NCBI GenBank assembly: GCA_035048815.1
Contig: JAUCBN010000042.1
Location: 7,378,001-7,442,000, forward strand
DNA: 64,000 nt
Reading direction: 5' to 3'
From: Abelmoschus esculentus
Lineage: Eukaryota > Streptophyta > Magnoliopsida > Malvales > Malvaceae
Shown here: in pieces, positions 48,098 to 60,046 of the stretch
Layout of the letters: every line of letters starts with the position of its first letter
How positions within the stretch are numbered: the first letter of the stretch is position 1
Made by a program: the position numbers and the translations under genes
Notes under the pieces: generated by a model
Databases searched by the model: none
Seen by the model: the letters and a program-made list of their open reading frames with translations, nothing else
What the model was told of the DNA's origin: nothing

Positions 48098-48937
48098 ATG
48101 CCTCCGAGATAAGAGACGTGTGCTAGTGCAAACATGATCACCGAAGGTCAGGCTGAGGGTGAGGCGACTGCTAGGGAAGAGCCACTTCCTCCTCCTCCAC
48201 CAGTTGGTGTGCCTTTGGTTCCTATAGGAGGTCAGTTTAGAGAGTTTGCACCGTTCATAAAGGCTATGACGAGTGCGTTTTAGGATGTGATAGCAGGAGT
48301 GCATGTTCTGGCACCCATCTCTGCTGCTGAGGTTAACCCTGGGCTACCTTTGGAGTGGTTGCGTAGCTTGGGCGGTGTTGAGTTCTGTGGCTCAGATCCA
48401 AGTTCAGTTACTCCAGGGTGATGCTTACCGTTGGTAGACTACTACGAGAGCGGGTGTAGCTGCTGCTAATCTGACTTGGGAGTATTTCCGGACCGCTTTT
48501 GTGAGAAAGTTTTTGGGTCCCTAGTATAAGGATGAAAGAAAGAGAGAGTTTATATCTTTGGTGCAGGGGACTATGACAGTGGCAGAGTATGAGATTCAAT
48601 TTATCAGGATGAGTCACTATGCTCCCGAGTTGGTTCCCACTGACCGGAAGAGGTGTGATAGGTTTCGTTATGGTTTGGATTCCAAGATCAAGACATACCT
48701 TTTTTTCGCGGAGTACACCGAGCTCGATATGCTGGTTAATAGGGCCAAGGGTGTCGAGGAATCTCTGAGGGAGGCTAGGAAGTCTTCCGATGCTAGTAAG
48801 AGGCCTGCTAAGGCTAATGCTCAAGGTATGCAAGGTATGCAACGCATACACCGCGACCAATACTTTGGAACACGGGCCCATTACGACCGAATAAAGACGT
48901 TTGAAATTAAGTTCATTAATTATTGTGGTGAGATGTA
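48098..48937 (+). pseudogene. Gag of the second internal region (broken)
   Basis: The frame starts MPPR, with a stop within the first few codons, then ANMITEGQAEGEATAREE, parallel to 40410. After a frameshift at about 48420, capsid motifs follow (NLTWEYFRTAFVRKFLGP, EFISLVQGTMTVAEYEIQFIRMSHYAPELVPTDRKRCDRF). The last open run is 48558-48938. Homology ends near 48870, before any zinc knuckle. The rest of gag and all of pol are missing. Confidence 0.8.
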
Positions 48938-51458
48938 AGTTGGGCAAAAACAACATACATACAAAAATAAACATAAAACATGATAAAAAATACAAAAAGA
49001 AATACAACAAATATATGTGCAAGAAATTAAATGCGGGAAATTAAATATGATAAAATAAAAGCGAGAAAGTAAATTGCATGAAAGTAAATGCGAAAAATTA
49101 AATGTTAGATATTAGAATACGAGAAAATTAAATTGCAAGAGATTAGAATACAGAAAATTAAATACGATAAATAAAATGCGATAAATTAAAAGTTAGATGT
49201 TAGTTATTTACACTAAACGGGCTATAAATAATACGGGTCATTCCCCGTTGCGGGTCACTGTAAAGCCGATCGAATAAATAAATAAATAAATATAATAATT
49301 CAAAGAACAATAAAATAATCAAAACATAGGGCAATATTAAAAGTCATCACAACATATATACGATATAAATAATAATAACAATAATATAGTATGGTGTAAT
49401 ATACATAATACATAAATATAAAATATAGCGGTGTACATATATTAATACTATATATACTCGTGACATACATAGAAAAAGTATATGTATTTTTTAAATATAA
49501 AATATAACATATTAGAATAATATATAAATAGAAGAAAATAAGTTAAAAAGAAATTTAAAAAACTAATGGAAATATAAGTATATAAAGAGAATAAATGAAA
49601 TAAAATAATTATTGGAAAATTATCCTAAATTTACTATATTCAAAACAATAACTGAATTAAATATAAAAAGAAGGAAAATTAAAAATTTAATAAATTTTTT
49701 TAACTTAATTGATAATTAAAAGAAAATTCAAAGAAAATAAATTATGATACAATAAAAAATACCATATTTATTGAAATAATAAAACGCGTAAAAAATAAGG
49801 AAATAAGTATAAAAACAGTAAAAAACTTTTATAGGAATCAAATACCATTAATTACATGTTAATCAAGGTAAATAAGATTTGAATAAAATAATAAACTAAA
49901 AAAGTTAACAAAATTGAGGTAAAATCGAATGAAATTAAGAAAATCAAGTAAAAAAGATAAAATCGTGATTAGAAAGCTGACACGGGGAAAAAAAGCGATA
50001 TTAAACCGTGCTCGAAATCGAAACGTCAAGAAAAATCAGGGACTTGTTGACTGATGATTCCGAAACACGCGGATCCTCCCCGGGTTCGGGTCAACAAACG
50101 AGTCGACTATGCCTAAAACGACGTAGTTTTACTTGTCATATATATGGGAGGCTTAGGCTATGAAAGCCTGAAGCCTTAATTTGTTTCTCCTCTGTTCAAA
50201 ACCAAAAGCCAGAGAGAGCTAAACACTCTAAAAAATAAGAACACTAACCTACTTTTTCAGAATCCGGCAATTGAACCGCCGCCTTGGCCGGCGGCGACAA
50301 CGGCCGATAATGGTGAAAAACTTTAAAAATTTTCCCTTTTCTTTATTTAGAAAACCCGATTTGAAGACCAAACCTTCTTTTTGAAAACCTTTTGAAATGA
50401 AACCCCAAAACCTTTCGACTTCGACTAAAAGAAAATAGGTTTGAACCCCTTTTAGACTCGAGTTTGACGATGAGAAGGAAAAAAGGAGAAGGAAACATCG
50501 GCGACGGAAACCGATTATAATAAAAGGTAAAGCCCCTACCCTAATTTCTATTCAAAGTAAAAAATAAATTAAATGCTTTAAAGTTCTTTGTTTTCATTTC
50601 TTTGGAGAAATCCCGTCTGATATTATATTGGTATTGATTTGACTTTTATAGTTGATATACATGAATTTTTCAAAATAAAAGAAAAGTAGAAAATATTCTG
50701 ATATTGGTTGTCCTTTTGTTGGTTGTGCTCTGTCTTGTTTATTTTCTTGTTATTGCTGGCGTGTACGAGGGGATGAGGACCATTTTACCTCTGTTTTTGG
50801 CCGGTTCTATTGCAGAGAAGAGATGATGATGAGGTTGTTGTTGTTCTGATAATGAGGTGACATCGACATTACTACTGGTGGAGTGTCCGCTGACGTTGAT
50901 CGACCGATGAAGATGAACGATCGTCGGAAGGCGAAGAATCAATCTCCTAGAAACTCATGGTAACCGAAGAGGTGGGTGGCCAAATGGACTGGCGAATCCA
51001 GATTGTTCTGGGAGTTAAAAGGTTGGGTTGAATCCTGGTCAAACAGGGTTACCCAGATATTCGGGTTGGGTATTAAGTTTGGGTCTATATGGTAACCGGG
51101 TATTGTAATGGGTAATGGGTATTGGTGTGGGTAAAGTTTAATTGGTTGTAATAATTTATGAGTTTGGTTGATGGGTTCTAATTGGTTAAGTGGATGGGTT
51201 GGTGTAATGGGCTTAGGATAATGGACTTTGGCAGATTTGTATGGATCAAATTATTGTGTAAATGAACTTTTTATTATATTATATGTATAATATTTTTTTT
51301 TTGGATTTTGGCTTAATAATAATAATATATATTTTTAATTTTAAATCATGGTTTATTTATTATATTTAGAATATGTATTACGGATTAGGGATTGGGTTTA
51401 GGGTTTTGGTTTAAGGGTAAGATTTTGGTTTAGGGTTTAGTTCGAACCCCGAACGAAA
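48938..51458 (+). repeat. Decayed LTR-like sequence with GC-rich hairpin
   Basis: This mostly AT-rich stretch lacks open frames. At 50276-50296 it has a GC hairpin (CGCCGCC with GGCGGCG), preceded by GAATCCGGCA. The same order, GAATCTGGCA and a CCGCC/GGCGG hairpin, appears at 31865-31905. Purine-rich sequence follows both. I read them as remnants of one Tat/Ogre-like LTR family. A telomere-like patch lies at 51384-51440 (GGGTTTAGGGTTTTGGTTTA). Confidence 0.35.
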
Positions 51459-53676
51459 ATGATTATTATATCATCTACACAACTAGTTGGGAGGCTCATA
51501 TTTTACATTTGAAGGAGGTGCTAAGACTGTTAAGGGAGAGTAAGTTGTTTGTGAAGCTATCTAATTGTTGTTTTGGAGCAAGGGAAGTGGAATATTTGGG
51601 ATACGTTATAGCAGAAGACAAGATTTGTATGGACACCAGCAAGGTGAAAGCTATATTGAATTGGCCATTCCCTAAGTCAATGAAAGAGTTAAGGAATTTC
51701 TTGGGATTCTCTGGATATTATAGGAGATTCATCCAAAATTATGGATGCATTGCAAGGACCTTAACTGACTTGTTGAAGAAAGAAGGATGAAAGTGGGAAA
51801 AGGAAGAGGAGGATGCCTTTGAAATTTTGAAGAAATCAATCAGTAATGCTCCAGTACTTACCCTGCCAGACTTTAATGCTCAGTTTGTGATCGAAACTGA
51901 TGCATCTGACCTTGGAGTGAGAGCGGTGCTAGTTTAGAAAGGTCAACCCTTGGCCTTTTTCTGTAAAGGTTTAGGCATTCGATACCAAGCATTATCAGTC
52001 TACAAAAAGGAAATGGTTGCAGCTCTTATGGCTGTTAAGAATGGTCGACATACCTCATTGGCCAACACTTTGTTATTAGGACAGACCACCAGAGTCTCAA
52101 ATTTCTGGCTGGAAACCAAGCCATAACACCCTTCCAGTAAAAATAGGTGGTTCGTATGATGAGTTATAACTACGGAATATAATACAAAAAGGGGGTCAAT
52201 AATATGGTTGCAGATACCCTTTCAAGGAGGCCAGAGACTAGAAGTTTATTGACTATAGGGGTGATCCATCTGCAGACTAATATGTTAAAGAGGATTAAAG
52301 CCTCATGGAATAATGATGAGAAGGTTAAGAGGTTGATTAAAGAGTTGGAAGAAGAAAGTATGAGGCATCGAAAGTATAAGTGGGATGGGGAAGTACTCCG
52401 AAGAAAAGATAAACTGGTGGTGGGCAGGGATGATCAATTGAGGAGAGACTTAGTGACAGTTTTCCATTGAAGTGCTTTGGGCGACCACTCGGGAGTTCAC
52501 GCGACCATCAAAAGAATAACCATTGTCTTGTACTGGAGAGGGCTTAGGAGAGAAGTCAAAAATTTTGTAAGAGAATGCCTTACATGCCAGAAATGTAAAA
52601 GGGAATTACAGCATCCCAAGGGCTTATTGCAACCACTGTCGGTGCCGAAAGCAATATGATCCTCCATAAGCATGGACTTCATCGAAGGATTGCCCATGTC
52701 TCAGAAGAAAAAATTGTATTTTTATTGTGGTAGATCGCTTGAGTAAATATAGTCATTTCATAGCACTCTCTCATCCTTTTACAGCTATAGACATAGCTCA
52801 TGTGTTTCTGGAGAATGTCTTTAAATTGTATGGATTGCCTAATGATATTATGTGTGACAGGGATCGAGTATTTATGAGCTTGTTCTGGCAGGAGCAAATG
52901 AGGAAGTTAGGGGGGGTGGTTAACTCTTCCACAGCATATCATCGAAAATCGGATGGCCAAACTGAACGAGTTAATCAATGTCTAGAGACGTACCTTCGAT
53001 GTATGATAGGGGAGAAGCCTAAAGCATGGGCTCAATGGCTCTATCTTGCGGAATGGTGGTATAATACCACCTTCCACACCTCCATTCAAGTGTCTCCCTT
53101 TCAATCTTTGTATGGGCAAGCACCACCCGTCCACCTACCATATGTTGTTGGTGACTCAATTGTAGAAGTAGTGGATCGAAGTCTGCAGAACAGGAAAGCT
53201 GCCATTAATCTGCTCCAGTTCCATATGAAGCGTGCCAGGATAGGATGAAGAGTCAGGCTGATCGAAGGAGGGTCAATTGTGAATTTTAAGAAGGGGACTT
53301 GGTATTCCTCAATCTCCATCCATACCGACAACATTCAGTAGCTGCTAGGAGGTTTCAAAAGCTGAGTCCTAAGTGGTTTAGCCCATTTCGAGTGGAAGGT
53401 CGAGTGGGGAAGGTAGCATACAAACTAGAATTGCCTGAAAGATCCAAGATACATCCTATTTTTCATGTATCTCAGCTCAAGAAAAGGATCGGGTCGGGAG
53501 TTGTTCAACAAGAGCTGCCCATCATTGATGAGGAAGGAAGTATCAGTAAGGAACCGATTCGAGTCCTGAACAGAAGAATGGTGAAACAGGGCAACAGAGC
53601 TGTAACGGAAGTTTTGGTGGAATGGGCGAACACCTTCCTAGAAGATGTTACATGTAAGGTCTTACATGTTTTGTAG
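51459..53676 (+). pseudogene. 3' half of a third Gypsy type (RT end to integrase)
   Basis: The fragment starts at the RT catalytic motif (near 51459, DYYIIY in place of DDIIIY). It continues with VKLSNCCFGAREVEYLGYVI, LRNFLGFSGYYRRFI and RNase H pieces (FVIETDASDLG, VADTLSRRPE at 52204). Integrase follows: HSGVHATIKR and CLTCQKCK (zinc site), SMDFIEGLPMS, CDRDRVFMS and KSDGQTERVNQ (core), FHVSQLKKRI and a tail ending VLVEWANTFLED. Stops at 51788, 51936 and 52468, among others, and a frameshift near 52715. It resembles the Reina-type chromoviruses. Gag, protease and most of RT are absent. Confidence 0.8.
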
Positions 53677-53734
53677 CAATAATATCCCCAATTCAATCCT
53701 TGAGAACAAAGATATTCTTTGAAGAAGGGAGCAT

Positions 53735-54022
53735 TGTCAGAGCCATAGCTGGAAAGTTGACTGTTGGAGAAGTCTGTTTTTAAATTTATTAGTTGTTAAT
53801 CCCTTTTATTTAAATATTGCATTTTGGCTGTCTTGTCTATAGATAATACGAGGCGTTTTGGGTTGTTATGTTAAGTAGGGATTCGATGGGTGTAAGGAGC
53901 ATCATATGAACTGTGAATGTTTCATGTTTCTCGCCCTCATTCTCTTCTTCAATCTATCAATATATTCTCTTCTCTTCAATTTTTGCTCTCATTTTTTTAG
54001 GTAACTGATTCGCGTGATTACA
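53735..54022 (+). repeat. Possible 3' LTR of the third Gypsy
   Basis: After a purine run (GAAGAAGGGAGCA, about 53720-53733) the sequence starts TGTCAGAGCC and can be closed at TGATTACA, giving TG...CA ends and 288 bp. There is no 5' copy to compare, so the boundaries are guesses. Confidence 0.35.
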
Positions 54023-54958
54023 TTGTGCATATCTTTGATGATTGAAACTTTGTACGGATGCGATGAAAGTCGGAGATGGTGCCACATCGAACGGAAAAGC
54101 TAAACGGACAACTTGAGGATTCAAATAGCCATGTACGTGGGGTTCATGAGCGCGTGAGGCGACGAAGAGTTAGCGCGTGTCCCACGCGCAATTGTTGAAA
54201 GGGTTTCCTCCTTAGATCTGAGCCGTTGGATCCAACTTGATCTAATGGTCCAAGATTGATAACGATTGCAAGTAAAAGGGGGAGATCAAATCTTAGGGTT
54301 TTTCAATTAATTAGATATGAGCCGGATATATTGGGTCATTTAATTTAGCCCGAAATGAGCTTTTATTTGGGCACTAAAATGTAATTGGACTTTGGATAAT
54401 TATTATTTGGACTGTTTTTATTTACTTGCGCTTTCATTATATTTTTTTGCTTATTTTATTTTATAAATAATACTTATATACATGCGATATTTATATATGC
54501 ATATACGAAGATTTAATGCACATATATTAATATATACCAACCATAGTCCTAACATAATACAACACAAATATGACGTGACGTAAATATTTTAACATATGAC
54601 ACTTAACAATATCAAACATAACTTATATGCAACACTCTATTTCATGCAAAACTAAACATATCTAACCAAATATATATGGTAGCGTACACATACCTATTAA
54701 TTCTATGACACGCAATGCATATATATATACATAATTAATTTAATGATAATTGTAACCTATTAATGACATACACGTTTGTTTATCATGCAATCAATATATG
54801 CACACCTACAAGTAAATACGTTATATTATGCACACATATATTATATATTAATTAAAGCTCATATTACTGACAAAATACATCAGTAAAATCTATATGCTCC
54901 GAAAGCCCATTATTATAAAACAAAGAAAAACCCGGATAAATTAATTATTACACGATGC
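54023..54958. other. Spacer with GC-rich hairpin, no gene
   Basis: 54023-54330 is less AT-rich and includes a perfect short hairpin GCGCGTG/CACGCGC at 54173-54189. The rest is AT-rich. I looked for the homeodomain and START exons that should precede the next feature and saw none. Confidence 0.5.
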
Positions 54959-55624
54959 ATGACATGTAACTTCAATGCCGGAATTTGTGGTTCGAGTGTG
55001 TTCAAATGGGGAAAGATTAATGTTGTTAATGATGGTGAAGATATAAGGGTGATGGTTCGGAAGAATGAAAATTGTCCCGGTGAGCCTTGTGTGGTTGTTC
55101 TAAGCGCTGCTACTACAACAGTTTTGATGCCGATAACTCAGCAAAGTCTGTTTGATTTCTTGATAGACGAACGGAATCGGAGTCATTGGGACATTTTGTC
55201 AACTGATAACTCAATGCCAGCTATGTTCAATATTGTCAAAGGCCAGGGACTAGGCGACTATGTCACACTCTTTAGCAGCGGTCTCGCCAATAGTGGCATG
55301 CTCATTTTACAAGAAACTTGGAGCGATGCATCTGGTGCACAGATTGTGTACACACCTGTCGATGAACCGTCAATTAGTTCAGTGTTGAACGGCGGTGATT
55401 GGTCGCAGGTGGTGATGTTACCATCACGGTTTTCAATCCTTCCTAGTGGTTATTATAGAGGTGATACAGGTTGGAGTGATAGTATTGGATGCTTACTTAC
55501 AGTTGGTTTTCAGCTTCTGGTTCAGGGTCCCAGTGGCGATCTAACATCGGAATCCGTTGAAACTATCGGCGCACTGTTATCCGGTCAAGTTGATAAAATC
55601 AAAGTTGCATTTTCAGTAACATAG
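54959..55624 (+). CDS. Class IV HD-Zip C-terminal fragment, open frame
   Basis: The 221 codons match only the region after the START domain of class IV HD-Zip regulators (the ANL2, PDF2, ML1 and HDG family), which control epidermal fate in the nucleus. Visible matches: NFNAGICGSSVFKW, DIRVMVRKNENCPGEP, LSAATTTVLMPITQQSLFDFLIDERNRSHWDILS, MLILQETWSDASG and LTSESVETIGALLSGQVDKIK. Whole family members are about 700-800 residues. The homeodomain, zipper and START parts are missing. The first Met aligns with an internal Met of relatives, so the real start may be an exon border. There are no stops, so it is either a truncated gene still constrained, the last exons of a displaced gene, or a young pseudogene. 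Confidence 0.75.
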   Translation: MTCNFNAGICGSSVFKWGKINVVNDGEDIRVMVRKNENCPGEPCVVVLSAATTTVLMPITQQSLFDFLIDERNRSHWDILSTDNSMPAMFNIVKGQGLGDYVTLFSSGLANSGMLILQETWSDASGAQIVYTPVDEPSISSVLNGGDWSQVVMLPSRFSILPSGYYRGDTGWSDSIGCLLTVGFQLLVQGPSGDLTSESVETIGALLSGQVDKIKVAFSVT

Positions 55625-56747
55625 GTGGCTGAGTTAGCTAATTATAATTAAACTTCATAGCTATATTTACATTTGATAAAATAATCAAGTTATAAACAAA
55701 CTTTATCTTTATTTATGTTTCCAGTTGGGAAATTTGTCTCAAACAAAACATCTTTTAGTGTCAATGCTATTTATTTATTTTTATATTTTTTACATCTCAT
55801 GCCAATTTATTCGATATGTTACATTTTTAAATTAATAATTTATATACTAGTGTATGTATATTTTTTATAGATAAAAGGCCAATTATGATAGTTTTTTTTA
55901 AATGTAATTGTTAAAACATCCAGTTCATTTTTTAAAAAGAAAAGAAAATGTTTAAACATCAAATTCAATTAAGTGATAAATATATAATAAATGCTCATAC
56001 TTACACATTTGATTTTACTTTATCTCTAATAACAAATATATATCTATAAATTATAAATTAGGCTTACACAATTTTTTCCAGTAAAACAATTTTAACACAA
56101 TTATACTAAAACGATATCGTTTTAGTATAACCATTATATCGGTCATCGATAATTATATTTAGGAGTGTTTATTATTGAATAATAAAATTTTAGCTTGTGT
56201 CCTGATCCATTTGAATCAGGTATCAATTATCGAGTAGTCAATCCATAATTTTATTTATTTTTTATTATAAAATTAAAAAAAAAATATGTTAAACACATAA
56301 ATTTTATATTTTTATAATACATAAACAAAAATAAAAATTATTGATTTAAAGTTAATTTTAAAATATTTGGATATATATATATATATATTAAGTTTTATCA
56401 CTAAAATAACATTAAAAATATTAACCTCATTTCTTTCTTTCAATATTAACAAATTAATAAAAATATATTTAAAATTTTTAAAAATTAAAGTATATAGTAC
56501 AAATATATAACTAGTTTAGAGATTTAAATTTACTTTTATGTATAAATATTAAGAATCTAAAATAAAAATAAAATTAAAACTAAATATATATATATATATA
56601 TATTAAAATTAGTTTGATCGGGTCGGATACCCAAAAATTAAAAAAAAAATTAGCTCAAACCCGACCCAATAATTCTTGAGTCGAATATCCATCCCGGTTA
56701 AATAATTTTTTTTAAAAAATTACTTAATATTTTTATTTTGAATTATA
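55625..56747. other. AT-rich downstream region
   Basis: It likely includes the 3' untranslated part of the HD-Zip fragment at its left. AT runs lie at about 56368-56388 and 56583-56602. GATCGGGTCGGATACCC and CAAACCCGACCC at about 56615-56665 resemble the GACCCGA-rich repeat at 63180-63545. Confidence 0.5.
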
Positions 56748-56756
56748 AAAGAAATA

Positions 56757-57020
56757 GGCATAAAGATAAATTTAACCCTTAACATTTATAATTTTTATCG
56801 TTTTGGTCCTTATTCTTTTTTTGGATAAATTTAGCCCTTAACCTATATGTTTTTGACAAATAACTTATTTTTTAACTACCATGATAACTGGACCGTTAAA
56901 AATCTAACAATGATGACATGTCATATCCATATGATAATATATTTTAAATAACATGACATCTAACCTATCAAATACATATATATATATACATGAAATATAA
57001 TTTTATTCTAATATAAAATC
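56757..57020. repeat. Solo arm of the foldback family
   Basis: GGCATAAAGATAAATTTAACCC, followed by the landmarks TTTTATCGTTTTGG, GATAAATTTAGCCC, ACCGTTAAAAATCTAAC and TGATGACATGTCATA, matches the left arm at 217-500 along about 260 bp. No inverted partner or TATGCC end follows. This is a truncated or rearranged copy. Confidence 0.85.
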
Positions 57021-57799
57021 TAAATTTAAAAGTATTTTTAAAAGTATTTTAATTTTTTTTCTAAATTTGGGATGTTTCAAATTATTTTTCAATTCAGTTT
57101 TTTCACCTAAATCAAAAAGCTAAAATTTACAACTTTTAGATTGAAAAAGATAAATTAGGATTAAAATTATTTTTATCCTTACAATATACTATTAAAATAA
57201 TATTTATGTATACACAATTATAAAATAATATATTATAATGTTTATATTGAGAATAATTTTTTATAATTTATTTTAAATTTATTATTAATTTATAATTATT
57301 ATGTTTGTATATAATCTAAAATACAATTTATATTTTTAAATTAAATTTTATAAAAAAATTAAATTTTTATTATAATTTAAATTAATTTATTTAATAAATC
57401 ATAATCATAACAAATTTAAGATCATCTAAGTTTACTTATACAACTATACCTTATAATATCATATCTAAAATATACGAGATCAATAAGTCAATGACAATAC
57501 TATTTAATTTTTTAAGATCAGTTTTTACAGCACTTTTTTACATTTTAAAAAGTAATATCAAAATAAGCCTAACGTCATGATTCATGAAAGGGGAAAAAAG
57601 AGGTTCGTTCCAGAATCAAAACAGTGTGGAAATATCTTCCAAAGCAAGGCAGGGAAGTAAATGCTGTGGGGATGGATCCTGGAAAGAAGAATACATATTT
57701 CCAATCTACAGATTCTACACAGTCACCAATCACTGTCATGCTATTCTACTTAAAACCTCCATTACAGTTTAAAATGACACCCAAAACATGAACAAATGT
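57021..57799. other. AT-rich spacer, probable 3' UTR at right end
   Basis: 57021-57570 is simple AT-rich sequence. 57570-57799 is more complex and lies just after the stop codon of the minus-strand gene that follows. It is probably its 3' untranslated region. A 62-codon plus-strand frame there is not supported by any similarity. Confidence 0.5.
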
Positions 57800-59603
57800 T
57801 TATATCAGTTTGGATGAAGATGGGAAATTGGGACTGTCTTTCTCATGTTCATCTTCTATTCTGTTTTCAATCTGTGCCTGGGGGACAACCTGAAAAAGAC
57901 ACATACAAATGAACTGTTTAGGTGTAGCTGTACCCATGTTTTTGTGTAGTCTAAACAGATAATAAATATTTGCAAGCTAAAGCTAACCTGATCTTGTGGT
58001 GAAGCATGACACTGAGATGGTGATCTTCTTGATCTTTTATGAGGTCTAACCTTCAGTCTGCTTCGGTTTGTGCCAATGGAACCTACACCAGGGGGGGAGG
58101 GGAGCCCAAAATGGTCAAAAGAAAGGTTGAAAAAGAAGGATAAAAGTGAAGGGACCGACTCTGCTACAAATATCTGCAGGCATATTCGACAATTTATAGA
58201 TTCTTTGGGTGGTAAGTGAAACGAATTTTAAACATGTACAAGAAGACAACGTCAGGAGGCAATACTTCAGAGCTTTATAACCTTCCAAGATGCCCCCCAA
58301 AAGATCTTCGCCCATATTAACAGAAATAAAATGCTTTGTTGAGCATTTGTTGTTGGGTGGTATATGGAAAACTTTTTTGCTTTGCTAAATAAAAATATAT
58401 ATTTTTAAATTTTACGTCCTCAAAAATATATCATACCATTGTTTTTTAAAAGATTAACTATAATAAAAACATAATAAAAAGACAAATGGTTTGTACAATG
58501 ATAAATATACTTATTAGCTTAGATTAAAAGCCATTTTAATTTAAAAAAGACAAATGGTTTGTACCATGACAAACTATAACATGATTAAAATCAGGGTATG
58601 GATTTCTTTTATGAAATAATCTAAAAAAGATTTTGCTCTACAGATTTTTTTCAAATATTTTGTAAAATATTTATATATTAATTGGTGGTAAAAAAATAAT
58701 CTGATTGTATAGATATTCTAAACTTAATGATACTTAATGATACCTGGATAGGAAAAAGAATCATAAGGGAAGAAATTGAAAAAAGAAATTATATTCATAG
58801 ATATTCTCGTCACATTATGTATGAGATTCATAATATAATTTATTTAGAATGCGTTTAGAATATATAATCTAAAAAATAAAATAAAAAATAGTAATTTGAT
58901 CCTCCAATTAAATATGCTTACTTCTAATTACAGACTTAAACATTAAAATTTTATTTTAATGTCAAATTGACTCCTCTAATTATAAAAAAATCAACTAAAC
59001 CCTATTTTTAAAGTTGAAACATTAAAAATATATTGACTCCAGTAATTAAAAATAATTTAATTGTAAAATGATTCTTTAATTATAAATTTGTAAAATTAAC
59101 TTTTTAAAGTTGAAAGATAATTCAAATAAGCATTCATTGACCCCATAATTAAAAGCAGAGTTCATTTAGTTTTTTAGTACAATTAATGAACCAATTATCT
59201 TAAAAGTATTTTTCCTCATCACCTTTTAAACTAAATTTGTGGCAATAACCTAAATGAAGCATCACACAAGCAAGGGCTAATGATGAATACAGCAAAGGGA
59301 AAGAAGCGAAATCTCAAAAGGGAACGGACTGTTGATGAAAACCAATACAGAAACAAAGCCGATTAGAAGGAGGTTAAGAAAAATACCTGAATTAGTATGC
59401 TTCTTTCTCCTGTGAACATTGTGTTTACAATCGAGAGTGGAATCACAGGTATCAGGCAGGTAACGATCTAGACGGGGATTAAATCGATCGTTGTTCTCCA
59501 GTACTGTACGGACGAACCACGCTTCCATGGAGTTGAGGAAGTGCATATGCTTCTCCTCCGTCCACGACTCTTCGTTAGGGTTGCTCGGCACGTGCGAGTC
59601 CAT
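57800..59603 (-). CDS. COR27/COR28-like small protein, three exons
   Basis: Minus-strand exons are 59603-59387, 58082-57988 and 57889-57800, with GT-AG introns of 1,304 and 98 bp, giving 133 residues. Phases fit exactly (217, 95 and 90 bases). Residues 14-31 (WTEEKHMHFLNSMEAWFV) match the W-T-x-E-K-H...L-x-S-M-E-A-x-F-V motif of COR27 and COR28, cold-induced, clock-controlled proteins of Arabidopsis that affect flowering and freezing tolerance. A basic stretch (residues 79-92, RSRLKVRPHKRSRR) may be a nuclear signal. I chose the Met at 59603 because the motif spacing fits; an in-frame Met at 59672 would add 23 residues. Gene structure is firm, family identity is moderate. Confidence 0.72.
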
Positions 59604-59774
59604 CCCACCGACCTCCAAACCCAAAATAGAAAAAATATATATTTTTTTCTTTCTTAGGTTCCCGAGAAACAAACAGTTGCTACTGTTTGGTTTTTTAGAT
59701 GCACAAAAGAAAATCTAAAATCTTTGGTTTTAGAGATGTAGACAATTTTCCAAAGCTATATTGTATGCTCGGGG

Positions 59775-59781
59775 TTTTATA
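59775..59781 (-). promoter_or_regulatory. TATA box of the COR27-like gene
   Basis: On the minus strand TATAAAA lies about 170 bp upstream of the start codon, inside ACTCTATAAAACCCC. This is a typical plant core promoter spacing with a 5' UTR of about 140 bp. Confidence 0.6.
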
Positions 59782-60046
59782 GAGTGCGGCAGTAGCCTTT
59801 AGGGTTGGGGTTCTTTTTGACCAGCCCAACCTCGCATTCAAATATCATAAACGCATAAATTCAAAAAATAAATCTAACGTTTGTTTAAAAAATAATTAAT
59901 TTAATTTTATAAAAAAAATTAAAATAAATTTTTTATTTTGAGTGAAAGAGAATTTTATTTGCTAATAAAAGTTATTAGTTAATTATAAATCAATAATATA
60001 AAATGATATGATAGTATATACTAATATGATATTATTATATAAATAA

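Larger units (their letters stand above)
36724..48937 (+). mobile_element. Composite Gypsy array: LTR, pol, LTR, gag
   Basis: Two LTRs of one family lie at 36724-40169 and 44596-47813, each followed directly by its own primer-binding site. The first internal region (40170-44595) holds a gag start and most of pol from RT onward, but lacks the rest of gag and the protease. The second (47814-48937) holds most of gag but no pol. Such LTR-internal-LTR-internal order arises by unequal recombination between tandem or overlapping copies. No target duplication flanks the first LTR (GAGAA) and the second LTR (TTTGA). Confidence 0.75.

Noticed and set aside
48408..49022. 204-codon minus-strand open frame
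   Set aside because: It is the antisense of the gag at 48098-48937, which has clear capsid motifs on the plus strand.
57584..57772. 62-codon plus-strand open frame
   Set aside because: It lies opposite the probable 3' UTR of the minus-strand COR27-like gene and has no similarity I recognise.
59491..59718. 75-codon plus-strand open frame
   Set aside because: It is the antisense of the first exon of the COR27-like gene.
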